Below, in pieces: positions 24,089 through 32,256 of a stretch of 39,053 nt of DNA. The stretch is from the NCBI GenBank assembly GCA_003138355.1, contig PLFX01000028.1, positions 16,656-55,708 on the forward strand. The letters run 5' to 3'. This DNA is from Solirubrobacterales bacterium (GTDB lineage Bacteria > Actinomycetota > Thermoleophilia > Solirubrobacterales > Solirubrobacteraceae). Position 1 is the first letter of the stretch. Each line of letters begins with the position of its first letter. The notes beneath the pieces are model-generated. The model worked only from the letters and a program-made list of their open reading frames with translations. It had not been told where the DNA came from and did not search any database. Position numbers and translations under genes: made by a program.

Positions 24089-24925
24089 TTGAGACTTGCG
24101 AACCACCGCGGACGCCTCGTGGCCGCGCGCGACGGCGGCTTCGTCGATGTCGCGCTGGCGAGCGACGGTCGGTTCGACTCCGACCCGCAAGCGATCTACG
24201 ATCGTTGGGAGGAGTTCCGCGACTGGGCCCACCAGGTCGGGTTGGGCGACGGGGCACCGGTCGCACCGGAGGATCTCGGGCCACCTGTGCCACGACCGCG
24301 CCAGGTCTTCGCCGCTGCGCTCAACTATCGCTCGCCGGGATCGGTGGGCGCCCCGCCCGAGGTCCCGGTTGTCTTCACGAAGTACCCGTCATGCCTCGTC
24401 GGGCCGGTCGCGGACGTGGCCCTACCCAGCGCGCTCGTCGACTACGAGGTCGAGCTGGTCGTCGTGATCGGCCGCCCCGCGGCGGCGGTAGCCGAGCGCG
24501 AGGCGTGGGATCACGTGGCCGGCGTGACAGTCGGTCAGGATCTGATCGACCGCGAGCTCGTGTCGCACGACCCGACCGGGCAGCTCTGCCTGCCGAAGTC
24601 CTTCCCGGGCTTCGGGCCGACCGGCCCCTGGGTGCTGACGGCCGATGAGCCCGCTGCGCGCGGCGAGCTCGAGCTGGAGGCGATCCTCAGCGGCGAGCGC
24701 ATGCAGCACGACACGACCGCCGCGATGATCTTCCCGGTCGCGGAGCTGATCGCCCGCATCTCAGCCGTCTGTCCCCTGTTTGCGGGCGACCTGCTGTTCA
24801 GCGGCACGCCGTCCGGCATCGGGATCACGCGGGATCCGCCGCGCTACCTGCGCGACGGCGACGTGCTCGTGAGCCGCATCGGCGGCATCGGCGAAATCAC
24901 GCAGCGCTTCCACGCCGGCCCCTAG
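24089..24925 (+). CDS. Fumarylacetoacetate hydrolase-family protein
   Basis: This 278-residue protein has an FAH fold from about residue 70. Metal-site residues are visible: E120 and E122 in DYEVELVVVIGR and an Asp in GQDLIDRE. The conserved PSGIGI loop follows (FSGTPSGIGITRDPP). The motif after ALNYR lacks the His of the usual NYxxHA segment, reading NYRSPGSV, so the catalytic loop may differ. Family members cleave or hydrate 2,4-diketo or 2-oxo acids. In fucose-type pathways an FAH protein splits 2,4-diketo-3-deoxy-L-fuconate, but this one sits 97 bases before the protocatechuate operon. TTG 24089 gives the family start (RLANHRGRLV); TTG 24044 is an alternative. Confidence 0.82.
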   Translation: MRLANHRGRLVAARDGGFVDVALASDGRFDSDPQAIYDRWEEFRDWAHQVGLGDGAPVAPEDLGPPVPRPRQVFAAALNYRSPGSVGAPPEVPVVFTKYPSCLVGPVADVALPSALVDYEVELVVVIGRPAAAVAEREAWDHVAGVTVGQDLIDRELVSHDPTGQLCLPKSFPGFGPTGPWVLTADEPAARGELELEAILSGERMQHDTTAAMIFPVAELIARISAVCPLFAGDLLFSGTPSGIGITRDPPRYLRDGDVLVSRIGGIGEITQRFHAGP

Positions 24926-24959
24926 CCCGTCCAACGCCGGCCGGCTGCGGAGACGCGAC

Positions 24960-24988
24960 TTGCGCGGCGGCGCGCGCATCCGTAGGCT
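24960..24988 (+). promoter_or_regulatory. Promoter of the protocatechuate (pca) operon
   Basis: TTGCGC (24960-24965) and TAGGCT (24983-24988) are spaced 17 bases apart, a common actinobacterial pattern. Transcription would start near 24995, leaving a leader of about 28 bases. The leader is flanked by TGTTCG (24988-24993) and CGAACA (25018-25023), an inverted repeat that could be the operator for the IclR-type regulator at the operon's end. No clear Shine-Dalgarno sequence precedes ATG 25023. Confidence 0.5.
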
Positions 24989-25022
24989 GTTCGGTGGGCG
25001 GGCGTGTGTTCTCATAGCGAAC

Positions 25023-25838
25023 ATGGCTGAGATCGTCCCTCTGAGGGAGGCAGTCGCCGAGCTGGTGCGCGACGGCGATGCGGTCGCGCTCGAAGGCTTC
25101 ACCCACCTGATTCCGTTTGCCGCGGGGCATGAGCTGATCCGCCAGGGGCGCTCCGAGCTCGAGCTGATCCGGATGACCCCCGACATCCTCTACGACCAGC
25201 TGATCGGGGTCGGCGCGTGCCGCAGGCTCGTCTTCTCCTACGGCGGTAACCCGGGCGTCGGGTCGCTGCACCGGTTTCGCGATGCGATCGAGAACGGCTG
25301 GCCGCGCGCGATCGAGATCGAGGAGCACAGCCACGCCGGGATGGCAAACCGCTATGCCGCCGGCGCCGCGCACCTGCCGTGCGGGCTGCTGCGCGGATAC
25401 CGCGGGACGGATCTCGTAGCGCACACGCGTGTCGCCTTCATCCAGTGCCCGTTCACCGGCGAGGAGCTCGCGGTCGTCCCCGCGCTGGCGCCGGACGTTA
25501 CGGTGATCCACGCGCAGGAGGCCGACCGCGACGGGAACGTGCAGCTCTGGGGGATCCCCGGCGTACAGAAGGAGGCCGTGCTGGCCGCCGATCGCGTGCT
25601 CGTGACGGTCGAACGGATCGTCGATCGCATCGAGCCCCGACCCGGCGGCGTGCTGATCCCGGGCTGGGTGATCGACGCGGTCGCGCTTGCGCCGGGTGGC
25701 TCGCAGCCCTCTTACAGCCTCGACATCACCGAACGCGACAACGACTTCTACATGCGGTGGGACGCGATCAGCCGTGACCGGGACGCGTTCACGAGCTGGA
25801 TCGACACGCACGTCCGCGGCAAGACGGCGGTCGCGTGA
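25023..25838 (+). CDS. pcaI: 3-oxoadipate CoA-transferase subunit A (CatI/PcaI type)
   Basis: This 271-residue protein is the alpha subunit of a family I CoA transferase that activates 3-oxoadipate with succinyl-CoA. It has the glycine-rich start (VALEGFTHLIPFAAGHELIRQ) and the EADRDGNVQLWGIPGVQKEAVLAADRVLVTVE segment of the family. Length and sequence fit the longer, glutaconate transferase-like CatI type rather than the short PcaI type. ATG 25023 is chosen over an earlier in-frame start (24960), which lies inside the promoter. It heads a long operon, overlaps subunit B by four bases and is followed by thiolase and protocatechuate genes, which fixes the substrate assignment. Confidence 0.9.
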   Translation: MAEIVPLREAVAELVRDGDAVALEGFTHLIPFAAGHELIRQGRSELELIRMTPDILYDQLIGVGACRRLVFSYGGNPGVGSLHRFRDAIENGWPRAIEIEEHSHAGMANRYAAGAAHLPCGLLRGYRGTDLVAHTRVAFIQCPFTGEELAVVPALAPDVTVIHAQEADRDGNVQLWGIPGVQKEAVLAADRVLVTVERIVDRIEPRPGGVLIPGWVIDAVALAPGGSQPSYSLDITERDNDFYMRWDAISRDRDAFTSWIDTHVRGKTAVA

Positions 25839-26587
25839 GCACGGCGGCCCTCAGCGCAGCCGAGGCGCAGACGGTCACCGCGGCGCGACGGCTCGCCCGT
25901 GCACGCAGCGTCTTCATCGGCGTCGGCAGGCCGAGCACCGCGGCGATCCTGGCACGTGCGCTATACAACCCGCGGCTCGTCCTCGTCTACGAGTCGGGCA
26001 CGATCGGCGCGAAGCCGTTTCACATCCCGCTCTCGATCGGCGACGGCGAGCTCGCGCACACGTCCGACCTCATCGTCTCGGTCCCCGAGATGTTCAACTA
26101 CTGGATCACCCCGGGGCGCATCGACGTCGGGTGCCTCGGCGCCGCACAGGTCGATCGCTTCGCCAACCTCAACTCAACGGTGATCGGCGATTACGCACGC
26201 CCGAAGACGCGGCTGCCGGGCGCCGGTGGTGCGCCCGAGATCGCGGCCGGCTGCGGCGAGGTCGTGGTGATCGTGGCGCACGATCGTCGCACGCTCGTGC
26301 AACGGCTCGACTTCGTCACGACCGTCGGGCACGGTGACGGCGCGGGAGCGCGCGAGCGGCTCGGCTTTCGCGGCGCCGGGCCGACGGCGGTGATCACGGA
26401 GCTCGGCGTGCTCGAGCCCGATCCGCAGACGCGCGAGCTACGACTGACCTCCGTCCACCATGGCGTCGAGGTCGGCGACGCGGTCGCGGCGACCGGCTGG
26501 GAGCTGCGGGTTGCCGAGCACGTCGAGGTCATCGAGCCGCCAAGCGTCGACGAGCTCGCGGCGTTGCGCGAACTTTCGAGCCGATGA
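25835..26587 (+). CDS. pcaJ: 3-oxoadipate CoA-transferase subunit B (CatJ/PcaJ type)
   Basis: This 250-residue beta subunit carries the catalytic glutamate, E53 in VYESGTIG, which forms the covalent CoA thioester. The rest has the usual fold (ALYNPRLVLVYESG, FANLNSTVIGDY, GGAPEIAAGCGEVVVI). The GTG start overlaps the subunit A stop, and the stop overlaps the thiolase start (ATGA), so all three are translationally coupled. Length fits CatJ-type subunits. With PcaI it should produce 3-oxoadipyl-CoA for the thiolase encoded next. Confidence 0.9.
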   Translation: MSTAALSAAEAQTVTAARRLARARSVFIGVGRPSTAAILARALYNPRLVLVYESGTIGAKPFHIPLSIGDGELAHTSDLIVSVPEMFNYWITPGRIDVGCLGAAQVDRFANLNSTVIGDYARPKTRLPGAGGAPEIAAGCGEVVVIVAHDRRTLVQRLDFVTTVGHGDGAGARERLGFRGAGPTAVITELGVLEPDPQTRELRLTSVHHGVEVGDAVAATGWELRVAEHVEVIEPPSVDELAALRELSSR

Positions 26588-27759
26588 GCGCGGCCTACGT
26601 CTACGAGGCGGTGAGGACGCCGTTTGGACGCCACGGCGGCGGACTCGCCGACGTGCGCCCGGACGACCTCGCGACCCACGCGTTGCGCGCGCTGCTCGAG
26701 CGCGTCCCGCAGCTCGAGTGGGATGCGATCGACGATGTGATCCTCGGCAACGCGAACGGGGCCGGCGAGGAGAATCGCAACGTGGCGCGGATGGCGGTGC
26801 TGCTCGGCGGGCTCCCGACCTCGGTGCCCGGCGTGACGGTCAACCGTCTGTGTGGCTCGAGCCTCGAGGCGGCGATCCTCGCCCATCGCGCTGTGGCGAC
26901 GGGCGAGGCGGCGATCATCGTCGCGGGGGGCGTCGAGTCGATGAGCCGCGCGCCCTGGGTGCTGCCCAAGCCCGAGCGCCCCTACCCGACTCGCAACGAG
27001 GTGCTCCACTCTTCGACGCTCGGGTGGCGGATGGTGAACCCGCAGATGCCCGCCGAGTGGACGATCTCACTCGGGCAGAGCGCCGAGAAGCTCGCCCAGA
27101 TCTACGGCGTCTCGCGCGACGCGCAGGACGAGTTCGCGCTACGAAGCCACGAGCGCGCCGCCCGTGCGTGGGCCGAGGGCGCGCTCGGCGAGGTTGTCTC
27201 GGTCCCGGGGCACGAGCTCGAACGCGATGAGTCGATCCGCTCGGACACCTCGCTCGAGAAGCTCGCGCAGCTCGAGCCGGCGTTCGTCGAGCGTGGAAGC
27301 GTGACCGCGGGCAATTCCTCGCCGCTGAGCGACGGCGCGAGCATGGCGCTGATCGCCAGCGAGGCGGCTGAGCGGCGGATCGGCCGCGCCCCGCTCGCGC
27401 GGATCGTCGCGACGGCAGCGCACGCGGTCGATCCCGACGTGTTCGGGATCGCGCCGGTCGAAGCCGCGAACAAGGCTCTCGCGCGCGCCGGCCTCGGCTG
27501 GTCGCGGATCGACGTCGTCGAGCTCAACGAGGCGTTCGCATCGCAGTCGCTCGCGTGCCTCGCGGGCTGGCCCGATCTCGACCCGGAGAAGGTCAACGTC
27601 CGCGGCGGCGCGATCGCGATCGGCCACCCGCTCGGAGCCTCCGGCGCGAGGATTCTCGGCCGGCTGGCGCACGAGCTCGCTGCCCGTGGCGGCGGCCACG
27701 GCTTGGCTGCGATCTGCATCGGCGTAGGACAGGGCCTCGCGGTGATCCTCGAGGCATGA
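26584..27759 (+). CDS. pcaF: 3-oxoadipyl-CoA thiolase
   Basis: This 391-residue thiolase cleaves 3-oxoadipyl-CoA into succinyl-CoA and acetyl-CoA, the last step of the beta-ketoadipate pathway. The nucleophile is C90 (VNRLCGSS), and the other catalytic residues are H348 (GHPLGASG) and C378 (AAICIGVGQG). The GNANGAGEENRNVARMA and GNSSPLSDGAS segments are typical of the PcaF/PaaJ group. Length is standard. ATG 26584 overlaps the subunit B stop. Other acetyl-CoA acyltransferases look similar; the operon makes PcaF by far the best reading. The stop is followed by a 19-base gap with a fresh ribosome-binding site for pcaH. Confidence 0.93.
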   Translation: MSAAYVYEAVRTPFGRHGGGLADVRPDDLATHALRALLERVPQLEWDAIDDVILGNANGAGEENRNVARMAVLLGGLPTSVPGVTVNRLCGSSLEAAILAHRAVATGEAAIIVAGGVESMSRAPWVLPKPERPYPTRNEVLHSSTLGWRMVNPQMPAEWTISLGQSAEKLAQIYGVSRDAQDEFALRSHERAARAWAEGALGEVVSVPGHELERDESIRSDTSLEKLAQLEPAFVERGSVTAGNSSPLSDGASMALIASEAAERRIGRAPLARIVATAAHAVDPDVFGIAPVEAANKALARAGLGWSRIDVVELNEAFASQSLACLAGWPDLDPEKVNVRGGAIAIGHPLGASGARILGRLAHELAARGGGHGLAAICIGVGQGLAVILEA

Positions 27760-27778
27760 GAAAAGGGGAGTGGAGGAG

Positions 27779-28540
27779 ATGAGCGAACCCAGCACAGAGA
27801 AGGCGCACGCCGTCTACAAGCCGGTAACCGATACGCCCGACTGCTACCTGCGACCGGGCGAGGACGAGCAGACGCCGCTCGACTACCCACCGTACAAGTC
27901 GAGCCGTCTGCGCCACCCGAAGCAGCCGCTCGTCTTCATGCCGCAAACGATCACCGAGATAACCGGTCCACAGCTCGGCCGCGAGCGCGTCCTCGGCGAG
28001 CTAGACAACGATCTCACGCGCCAGCACCCAGGCGAGCCGATCGGCCAGCGGATCACGCTCACTGGCCGCGTGCTCGACACCGAGGGGAAGCCGCTGCGCG
28101 GCACGCTCGTCGAGATCTGGCAGGCAAACGCCGCCGGGCGCTACCGCCACCGCTGGGATCGCTGGCCCGCCCCGCTCGACCCGAACTTTACCGGCGCGGG
28201 TCGCGCCATCACCGACGACGACGGCCGCTACAGCTTCACGACGATCAAGCCGGGACCCTACCCGTGGGGCAACCACTACAACGCCTGGCGCCCCGCGCAC
28301 ATCCACTTCTCGCTGCTCGGTCGCGCGTTCGTGCAGCGGCTCGTGACGCAGATGTACTTCCCCGACGATCCACTGTTTCCCTACGACCCGGTGTTCAACT
28401 CGGTGCGTGACGAGCGCGCCCGCCAGCGGATGGTCTCGCGCTTTGCGATGTCCGCAAGCGAGCCCGACTGGGCGCTCGCGTTCGAATGGGACATCTACCT
28501 GCGCGGCCCGGGCGCGACGCCGTTCGAGGAGGCGCTGTGA
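27779..28540 (+). CDS. pcaH: Protocatechuate 3,4-dioxygenase beta subunit
   Basis: This 253-residue non-heme Fe(III) subunit opens the protocatechuate ring between its hydroxyls to give 3-carboxy-cis,cis-muconate. The four iron ligands are visible: Y122 (GRYRH), Y161 (GPYPWGN), H174 and H176 (RPAHIHF). R171 in the same motif also fits the family. The N-terminal 90 residues (PPYKSSRLRHPKQPLVFMP) are typical of PcaH. ATG 27779 has AGGGGAG eight bases upstream; GTG 27770 is also in frame but overlaps that sequence. Unlike its neighbours it does not overlap the previous gene and has a strong ribosome site, as expected for the subunit needed in large amounts. Confidence 0.95.
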   Translation: MSEPSTEKAHAVYKPVTDTPDCYLRPGEDEQTPLDYPPYKSSRLRHPKQPLVFMPQTITEITGPQLGRERVLGELDNDLTRQHPGEPIGQRITLTGRVLDTEGKPLRGTLVEIWQANAAGRYRHRWDRWPAPLDPNFTGAGRAITDDDGRYSFTTIKPGPYPWGNHYNAWRPAHIHFSLLGRAFVQRLVTQMYFPDDPLFPYDPVFNSVRDERARQRMVSRFAMSASEPDWALAFEWDIYLRGPGATPFEEAL

Positions 28541-29097
28541 TCTACGCCACGACCCCATCGCAAACGGTCGGCCCGTACTTCGCGATCGGCCTGCCATGGC
28601 CCGAGGGCCCGCATGCGATCGCGCCCGAGCATCCGGACGCGATCCGGATTACCGGCACCGCCTACGACGGCGCCGGTGATCCGATCGCTGACACGCTGCT
28701 CGAGATCTGGGGCGCCGACCCGGACGGCCGCTACGCGGACCTCTGGGAGCACGGCGGGCCGGCGACGCCCGGCTTCCGCGGCTTCGCGCGCTTTGGCGAG
28801 GAGGGCGGCGATGGTCGGTTTGAGCTGATCACGTTGAAGCCCGGGCCGGTTCGCGTGAGCGAGGGCATCGTGCTCGCCCCGCACCTCGACGTGACACTGT
28901 TCGCGCGCGGCATGCTGCGCCACGTCGTCACGCGCATCTACTTCGGCGATGAGGCGCAGGCCAATGCGGCCGACCCGATCCTGGCGCGCGTGCCGGCGGA
29001 GCGGCGCGAAACCCTGATCGCGCAGCCAACCGAGAACGGCTACAGGTTCGACATCCATGTCCAGGGACCGGCGGAGACGGTCTTCTTTGCCGTCTGA
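28537..29097 (+). CDS. pcaG: Protocatechuate 3,4-dioxygenase alpha subunit
   Basis: This 186-residue subunit lacks iron ligands but completes the active-site cavity of the PcaHG oligomer. The start, TPSQTVGPYFAIGLPW, is diagnostic of PcaG, and the central LLEIWGADPDGRYAD and C-terminal RHVVTRIYFGDEAQANAADPIL segments follow the family. I chose GTG 28537 because it overlaps the pcaH stop (GTGA) and puts the motif at residue 5; an earlier in-frame start lies inside pcaH. Coupled translation would keep the two subunits at equal levels. Length is normal for alpha subunits. Confidence 0.94.
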   Translation: MIYATTPSQTVGPYFAIGLPWPEGPHAIAPEHPDAIRITGTAYDGAGDPIADTLLEIWGADPDGRYADLWEHGGPATPGFRGFARFGEEGGDGRFELITLKPGPVRVSEGIVLAPHLDVTLFARGMLRHVVTRIYFGDEAQANAADPILARVPAERRETLIAQPTENGYRFDIHVQGPAETVFFAV

Positions 29098-30247
29098 CGA
29101 GCTCTTCTCGGGCATTTACGCCCGCGGCGAAGTCGCCACTGCGGTCAGCTCGCAGGCCTGGCTGCGCGCGATGCTCGACTGCGAGGTCGCGCTCGCCGGC
29201 GCGCTCGCAAGCCAGGGCGCGATACCGCAGGACGCGTGCGAGGCGATCACTGCGGTCTGCGCCGAGGGTGCGCCTGAGGTCGCGACCGTCGCCGCCGGCG
29301 CGACCGCGACCGCGATGCCCGCGATCCCCGTCGTCGACTGGATTCGCGAGCAGGTCGGCGCCGGCTACGCCGCGTTCGTCCACGTCGGCGCGACGAGCCA
29401 GGACATCCTCGACACGGCGGCCATGCTCGTCGCCAAGCGCGCGCTGCACCCGCTCCTAGCCGACGTGCGCGGGGCGGCAGATGCAGCGGCAGGCCTTGCC
29501 GATGCGCACCGCGCGACGCCGATGGTTGGGCGGACGCTGCTCCAGCAGGCGCTGCCGACGACCTTCGGACTGCGCGCCGCGGGCTGGCTGAACGGAATCG
29601 ACGAAGCCGGGGCGCGGCTTGCCGCGATCGCCGGCACGCGGCTCGCGGTGCAGATGGGCGGACCGGTCGGGAGCCGCCCGCCGGCGGTCGCTGCGCAGGT
29701 GGCCGCCGCGCTCGAGCTCGCCGAGCCGACGCTGCCCTGGCAGGCGATCCGCGTCCGCGTCGGCGAGCTCGCAGGCGCGCTCGGCGTGCTCGCCGGGGTG
29801 CTCGCGAAGATCGCGCGGGACGTGACGCTGCTCGCGGCCGACGAGGTCGGCGAGGTGTACGAACGCGGGACGCCCGGCCGCGGCGGCTCGTCCTCGATGG
29901 CCCACAAGCGCAACCCCGTCGCCGCGATTTCCGTCCTCGCGTGCACGACGCGCGTCCCCGGCCTAGTCGCGACGCTGCTCGCGGCAATGGTGCAGGAGCA
30001 CGAGCGCGCCGCAGGCACCTGGCAGGCGGAGTGGGGCACGTTGACCGATCTCCTGCGCCTCGTCGGCTCCGCCGCAGCCTGGTCGCGCGAATCGCTCGAG
30101 TGCCTCGAGCCGGTCCCGGCCCGGATGCAGGAAAACCTCGACCGACTCGCTGACGCCGGGGTAGCCGAGGCGGCGGCTCCGCTCCGCCACGTCGAGGGTG
30201 CGAACGAGCTGATCGATCGGGCGCTCGCCGCGCGGACCCTGCGATGA
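29057..30247 (+). CDS. pcaB: 3-carboxy-cis,cis-muconate cycloisomerase
   Basis: This 396-residue enzyme of the fumarase/aspartase superfamily converts 3-carboxymuconate to 4-carboxymuconolactone. The superfamily signature loop is GRGGSSSMAHKRNPVA near residue 275, and HVGATSQDILDTA near residue 113 is the second conserved region. It is somewhat shorter than the roughly 450-residue proteobacterial PcaB. The start is unsure: ATG 29057 overlaps pcaG by 41 bases and adds an arginine-rich stretch, while TTG 29087 would start at PSDELFSGIYARG, closer to the usual N-terminus. The stop overlaps pcaD (ATGA). Confidence 0.93.
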   Translation: MSRDRRRRSSLPSDELFSGIYARGEVATAVSSQAWLRAMLDCEVALAGALASQGAIPQDACEAITAVCAEGAPEVATVAAGATATAMPAIPVVDWIREQVGAGYAAFVHVGATSQDILDTAAMLVAKRALHPLLADVRGAADAAAGLADAHRATPMVGRTLLQQALPTTFGLRAAGWLNGIDEAGARLAAIAGTRLAVQMGGPVGSRPPAVAAQVAAALELAEPTLPWQAIRVRVGELAGALGVLAGVLAKIARDVTLLAADEVGEVYERGTPGRGGSSSMAHKRNPVAAISVLACTTRVPGLVATLLAAMVQEHERAAGTWQAEWGTLTDLLRLVGSAAAWSRESLECLEPVPARMQENLDRLADAGVAEAAAPLRHVEGANELIDRALAARTLR

Positions 30248-31029
30248 GCTCGCCGGTCGCACTGCACCACGTCCTCGACGGCCCACCTGAGGGAGCTCCG
30301 ATCGTCCTCTCCGCCTCGCTTGGGACGACACACGCGCTGTGGGAGCGCCAGCTTCCCGCGCTCGCGGCGAGCTACCGCGTCATCCGCTACGACCACCGCG
30401 GCCACGGTGGCTCGCCGGCGCCGCCCGGGGACTACTCGCTCGCAGATCTCGGCACGGACGCGCTGGCGCTGCTCGACCGTCTCGAGATCGCGACAACAGC
30501 CTGGTGCGGTGTGTCGCTGGGTGGGATGGTTGGCCTCTGGCTTGCGATCAACGCGCCCGAGCGACTAAACAGCCTTGTCGTGATCTGCAGCTCCGCTCAT
30601 GCACCGCCCGCATCGCGCTGGCTCGAGCGAGCGGCGGCGGTCCGCGAGGCCGGTTCGACGGCGGTCGTCGCCGACGCTGTCCTCGCGCGCTGGTTCACGC
30701 CCGAATTCGTGCGCTCCGACCCGCAGGCGGTGGAGCGCGCCGGCAGCATGCTGCGCTCGACGCCGGCCGGCGGCTATGCCGGCTGCTGCACGGCGGTGGC
30801 TTCACTCGACCTGCGCGATGGCCTCGCGCGCATTGAGCTGCCGACGCTCGTCGCGTCGGCGGCGCATGACACCGCGCTCCCGCGCGAGCACGGCCTTGCG
30901 ATCGCAGCCGGTGTGCCGGGCGCGCGCTTCGCGCTGATCGAGCGCGCCGCCCACATTGCGAACGTCGAGCAGCCAGAGGTCGTGAACCGCCTGATCCTCG
31001 ACCATCTCGCCGGGAGCGGCGATGTCTGA
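30244..31029 (+). CDS. pcaD: 3-oxoadipate enol-lactonase
   Basis: This 261-residue alpha/beta hydrolase opens 3-oxoadipate enol-lactone to 3-oxoadipate. The nucleophile elbow is GVSLGGM with S91. The acid is in ASAAHDTALP and the catalytic His in ERAAHIANVEQP near the C-terminus, typical of PcaD. In many actinobacteria PcaD is fused to PcaC (PcaL); here they are separate genes overlapping by eight bases. Length is normal for the unfused enzyme. ATG 30244 overlaps the pcaB stop. Confidence 0.93.
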   Translation: MSSPVALHHVLDGPPEGAPIVLSASLGTTHALWERQLPALAASYRVIRYDHRGHGGSPAPPGDYSLADLGTDALALLDRLEIATTAWCGVSLGGMVGLWLAINAPERLNSLVVICSSAHAPPASRWLERAAAVREAGSTAVVADAVLARWFTPEFVRSDPQAVERAGSMLRSTPAGGYAGCCTAVASLDLRDGLARIELPTLVASAAHDTALPREHGLAIAAGVPGARFALIERAAHIANVEQPEVVNRLILDHLAGSGDV

Positions 31030-31417
31030 GCGCGACGAGGGCATGCGCGTGCGACGCGAGGTACTGGGCGATGCCCACGTCGACGGCGCGATTGCGCGGA
31101 CCGACGAGTTCACGGCGCCCTTCCAGGAGTTCATAACTCGCTACGCCTGGGGTGCGGTTTGGGCACGTGACGGCATCGACCGGCGCTCGCGCAGCATGAT
31201 CACGCTTGCCGTCCTGTGCGCGCTCGGGCGCGAGCACGAGATCGCGATGCACGTCGAGGCTGCGCTGCGCAACGGGCTCGAGCCGGCGGAGATCGCCGAG
31301 GTGCTCCTGCATACGGCGGTCTACGCCGGCGTCCCGGCGGCGAATCGCGCCTTCGCGATCGCCGACGCGAAGCTGCGGGAGCTCGGCGTGGTGCCACCGC
31401 CCGAGGAAGCTCGTTGA
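31022..31417 (+). CDS. pcaC: 4-carboxymuconolactone decarboxylase
   Basis: This 131-residue cytoplasmic enzyme decarboxylates 4-carboxymuconolactone to the enol-lactone used by PcaD. It has the carboxymuconolactone decarboxylase domain (RRSRSMITLAVLCALGREHEIAMHVEAALRNG, then EIAEVLLHTAVYAGVPAANRAFAIA). Peroxidase-type CXXC cysteines of AhpD-like relatives are absent, supporting the decarboxylase reading. Length matches stand-alone PcaC. It overlaps pcaD by eight bases and the regulator by four (TTGA). Confidence 0.95.
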   Translation: MSERDEGMRVRREVLGDAHVDGAIARTDEFTAPFQEFITRYAWGAVWARDGIDRRSRSMITLAVLCALGREHEIAMHVEAALRNGLEPAEIAEVLLHTAVYAGVPAANRAFAIADAKLRELGVVPPPEEAR

Positions 31418-32250
31418 GCCGCCCGGCACGCGTGGTGCCCGCGGCCGACGATCGTGACAACTTCGTGCAGTCCCTCGCGCGCGGGCTTAGCGTGATCGGC
31501 GCCCTCGATACGCCGGAACCATTGACGTTGAGCCAGATCGCCCAGCGCGCGGGCCTCTCGCGCGCGGCGGCGCGCCGCTTCACGCACACGCTCGAACGGC
31601 TCGGCTACGTGCGCGAGGTTGATCGTCGCTTCGCGCTGACCCCGCGCGTGCTCGAGCTCGGCTCCGCGTACCTGTCGAGCCTGACGCTCCCCGAGATCGC
31701 GTTGCCGCACATCCGCAAGCTCGTGGAGGAGGTGCGCGAGTCGGGCGTCCTGTCGGTGCTAGACGGCGATTCGATCGTCGGTGTGACGCGCGTGCCGGCC
31801 TACCGCGTCATGACGGGCCGCATCGTCCTCGGCCAGCGCCTGCCGGCATGGGCGTCTGCGAGCGGTCGCGTTCTCCTCGCCGGCCTTACGCCGGGGAGGC
31901 TCGCCGAGCGGCTCGACCGCGTCGACTTCAAGCCGTTGACCGCTCGGACGATCACGGTGCGCGCGGCGCTCGAGGCCGAGCTGGGGCGCGTACGCGAGGG
32001 CGGCTTCGCGCTCGTTGACCAGGAGGTCGAGCTCGGCCTGCGTTCGCTCGCCGCCCCGGTCCGCGACCGCGACGGCGCCGCGGTCGCGGCGCTGGCGCTC
32101 GTCCTCAACAGCGCCGCCGGCAGCATCGACGAGGTGAAGCGGACGCTCGTTCCGCCGCTCCTTGCCAGTTGCGCCCAGATCGCACGTGACCTCGCCGCGA
32201 GCGGCGCCCGGCTGGGCTACACGGCGACCTTCGAGACGGTCGGCGGCTGA
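31414..32250 (+). CDS. IclR-family regulator of the pca operon (PcaR/PobR type)
   Basis: This 278-residue regulator has an N-terminal helix-turn-helix (about 34-68, LTLSQIAQRAGLSRAAARRFTHTLERLGYV) and an IclR effector domain (FALTPRVLELGSAYL onward, ending in LVPPLLASCAQIARDLAASGARLGY). The pattern matches PcaR/PcaU/PobR regulators, which respond to protocatechuate or 3-oxoadipate; which ligand and whether it activates or represses cannot be told. TTG 31414 overlaps the pcaC stop and has GAGGAAG four bases upstream; two GTG codons shortly after are alternatives. Being last in the operon, it would be made together with the enzymes, giving feedback. Confidence 0.9.
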   Translation: MSRPARVVPAADDRDNFVQSLARGLSVIGALDTPEPLTLSQIAQRAGLSRAAARRFTHTLERLGYVREVDRRFALTPRVLELGSAYLSSLTLPEIALPHIRKLVEEVRESGVLSVLDGDSIVGVTRVPAYRVMTGRIVLGQRLPAWASASGRVLLAGLTPGRLAERLDRVDFKPLTARTITVRAALEAELGRVREGGFALVDQEVELGLRSLAAPVRDRDGAAVAALALVLNSAAGSIDEVKRTLVPPLLASCAQIARDLAASGARLGYTATFETVGG

Positions 32251-32256
32251 TTGGCG

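Noticed and set aside
27779-29097. Catechol 1,2-dioxygenase
   Set aside because: Two subunits with the PcaH and PcaG signatures and the pcaBDC neighbours fix it as protocatechuate 3,4-dioxygenase.
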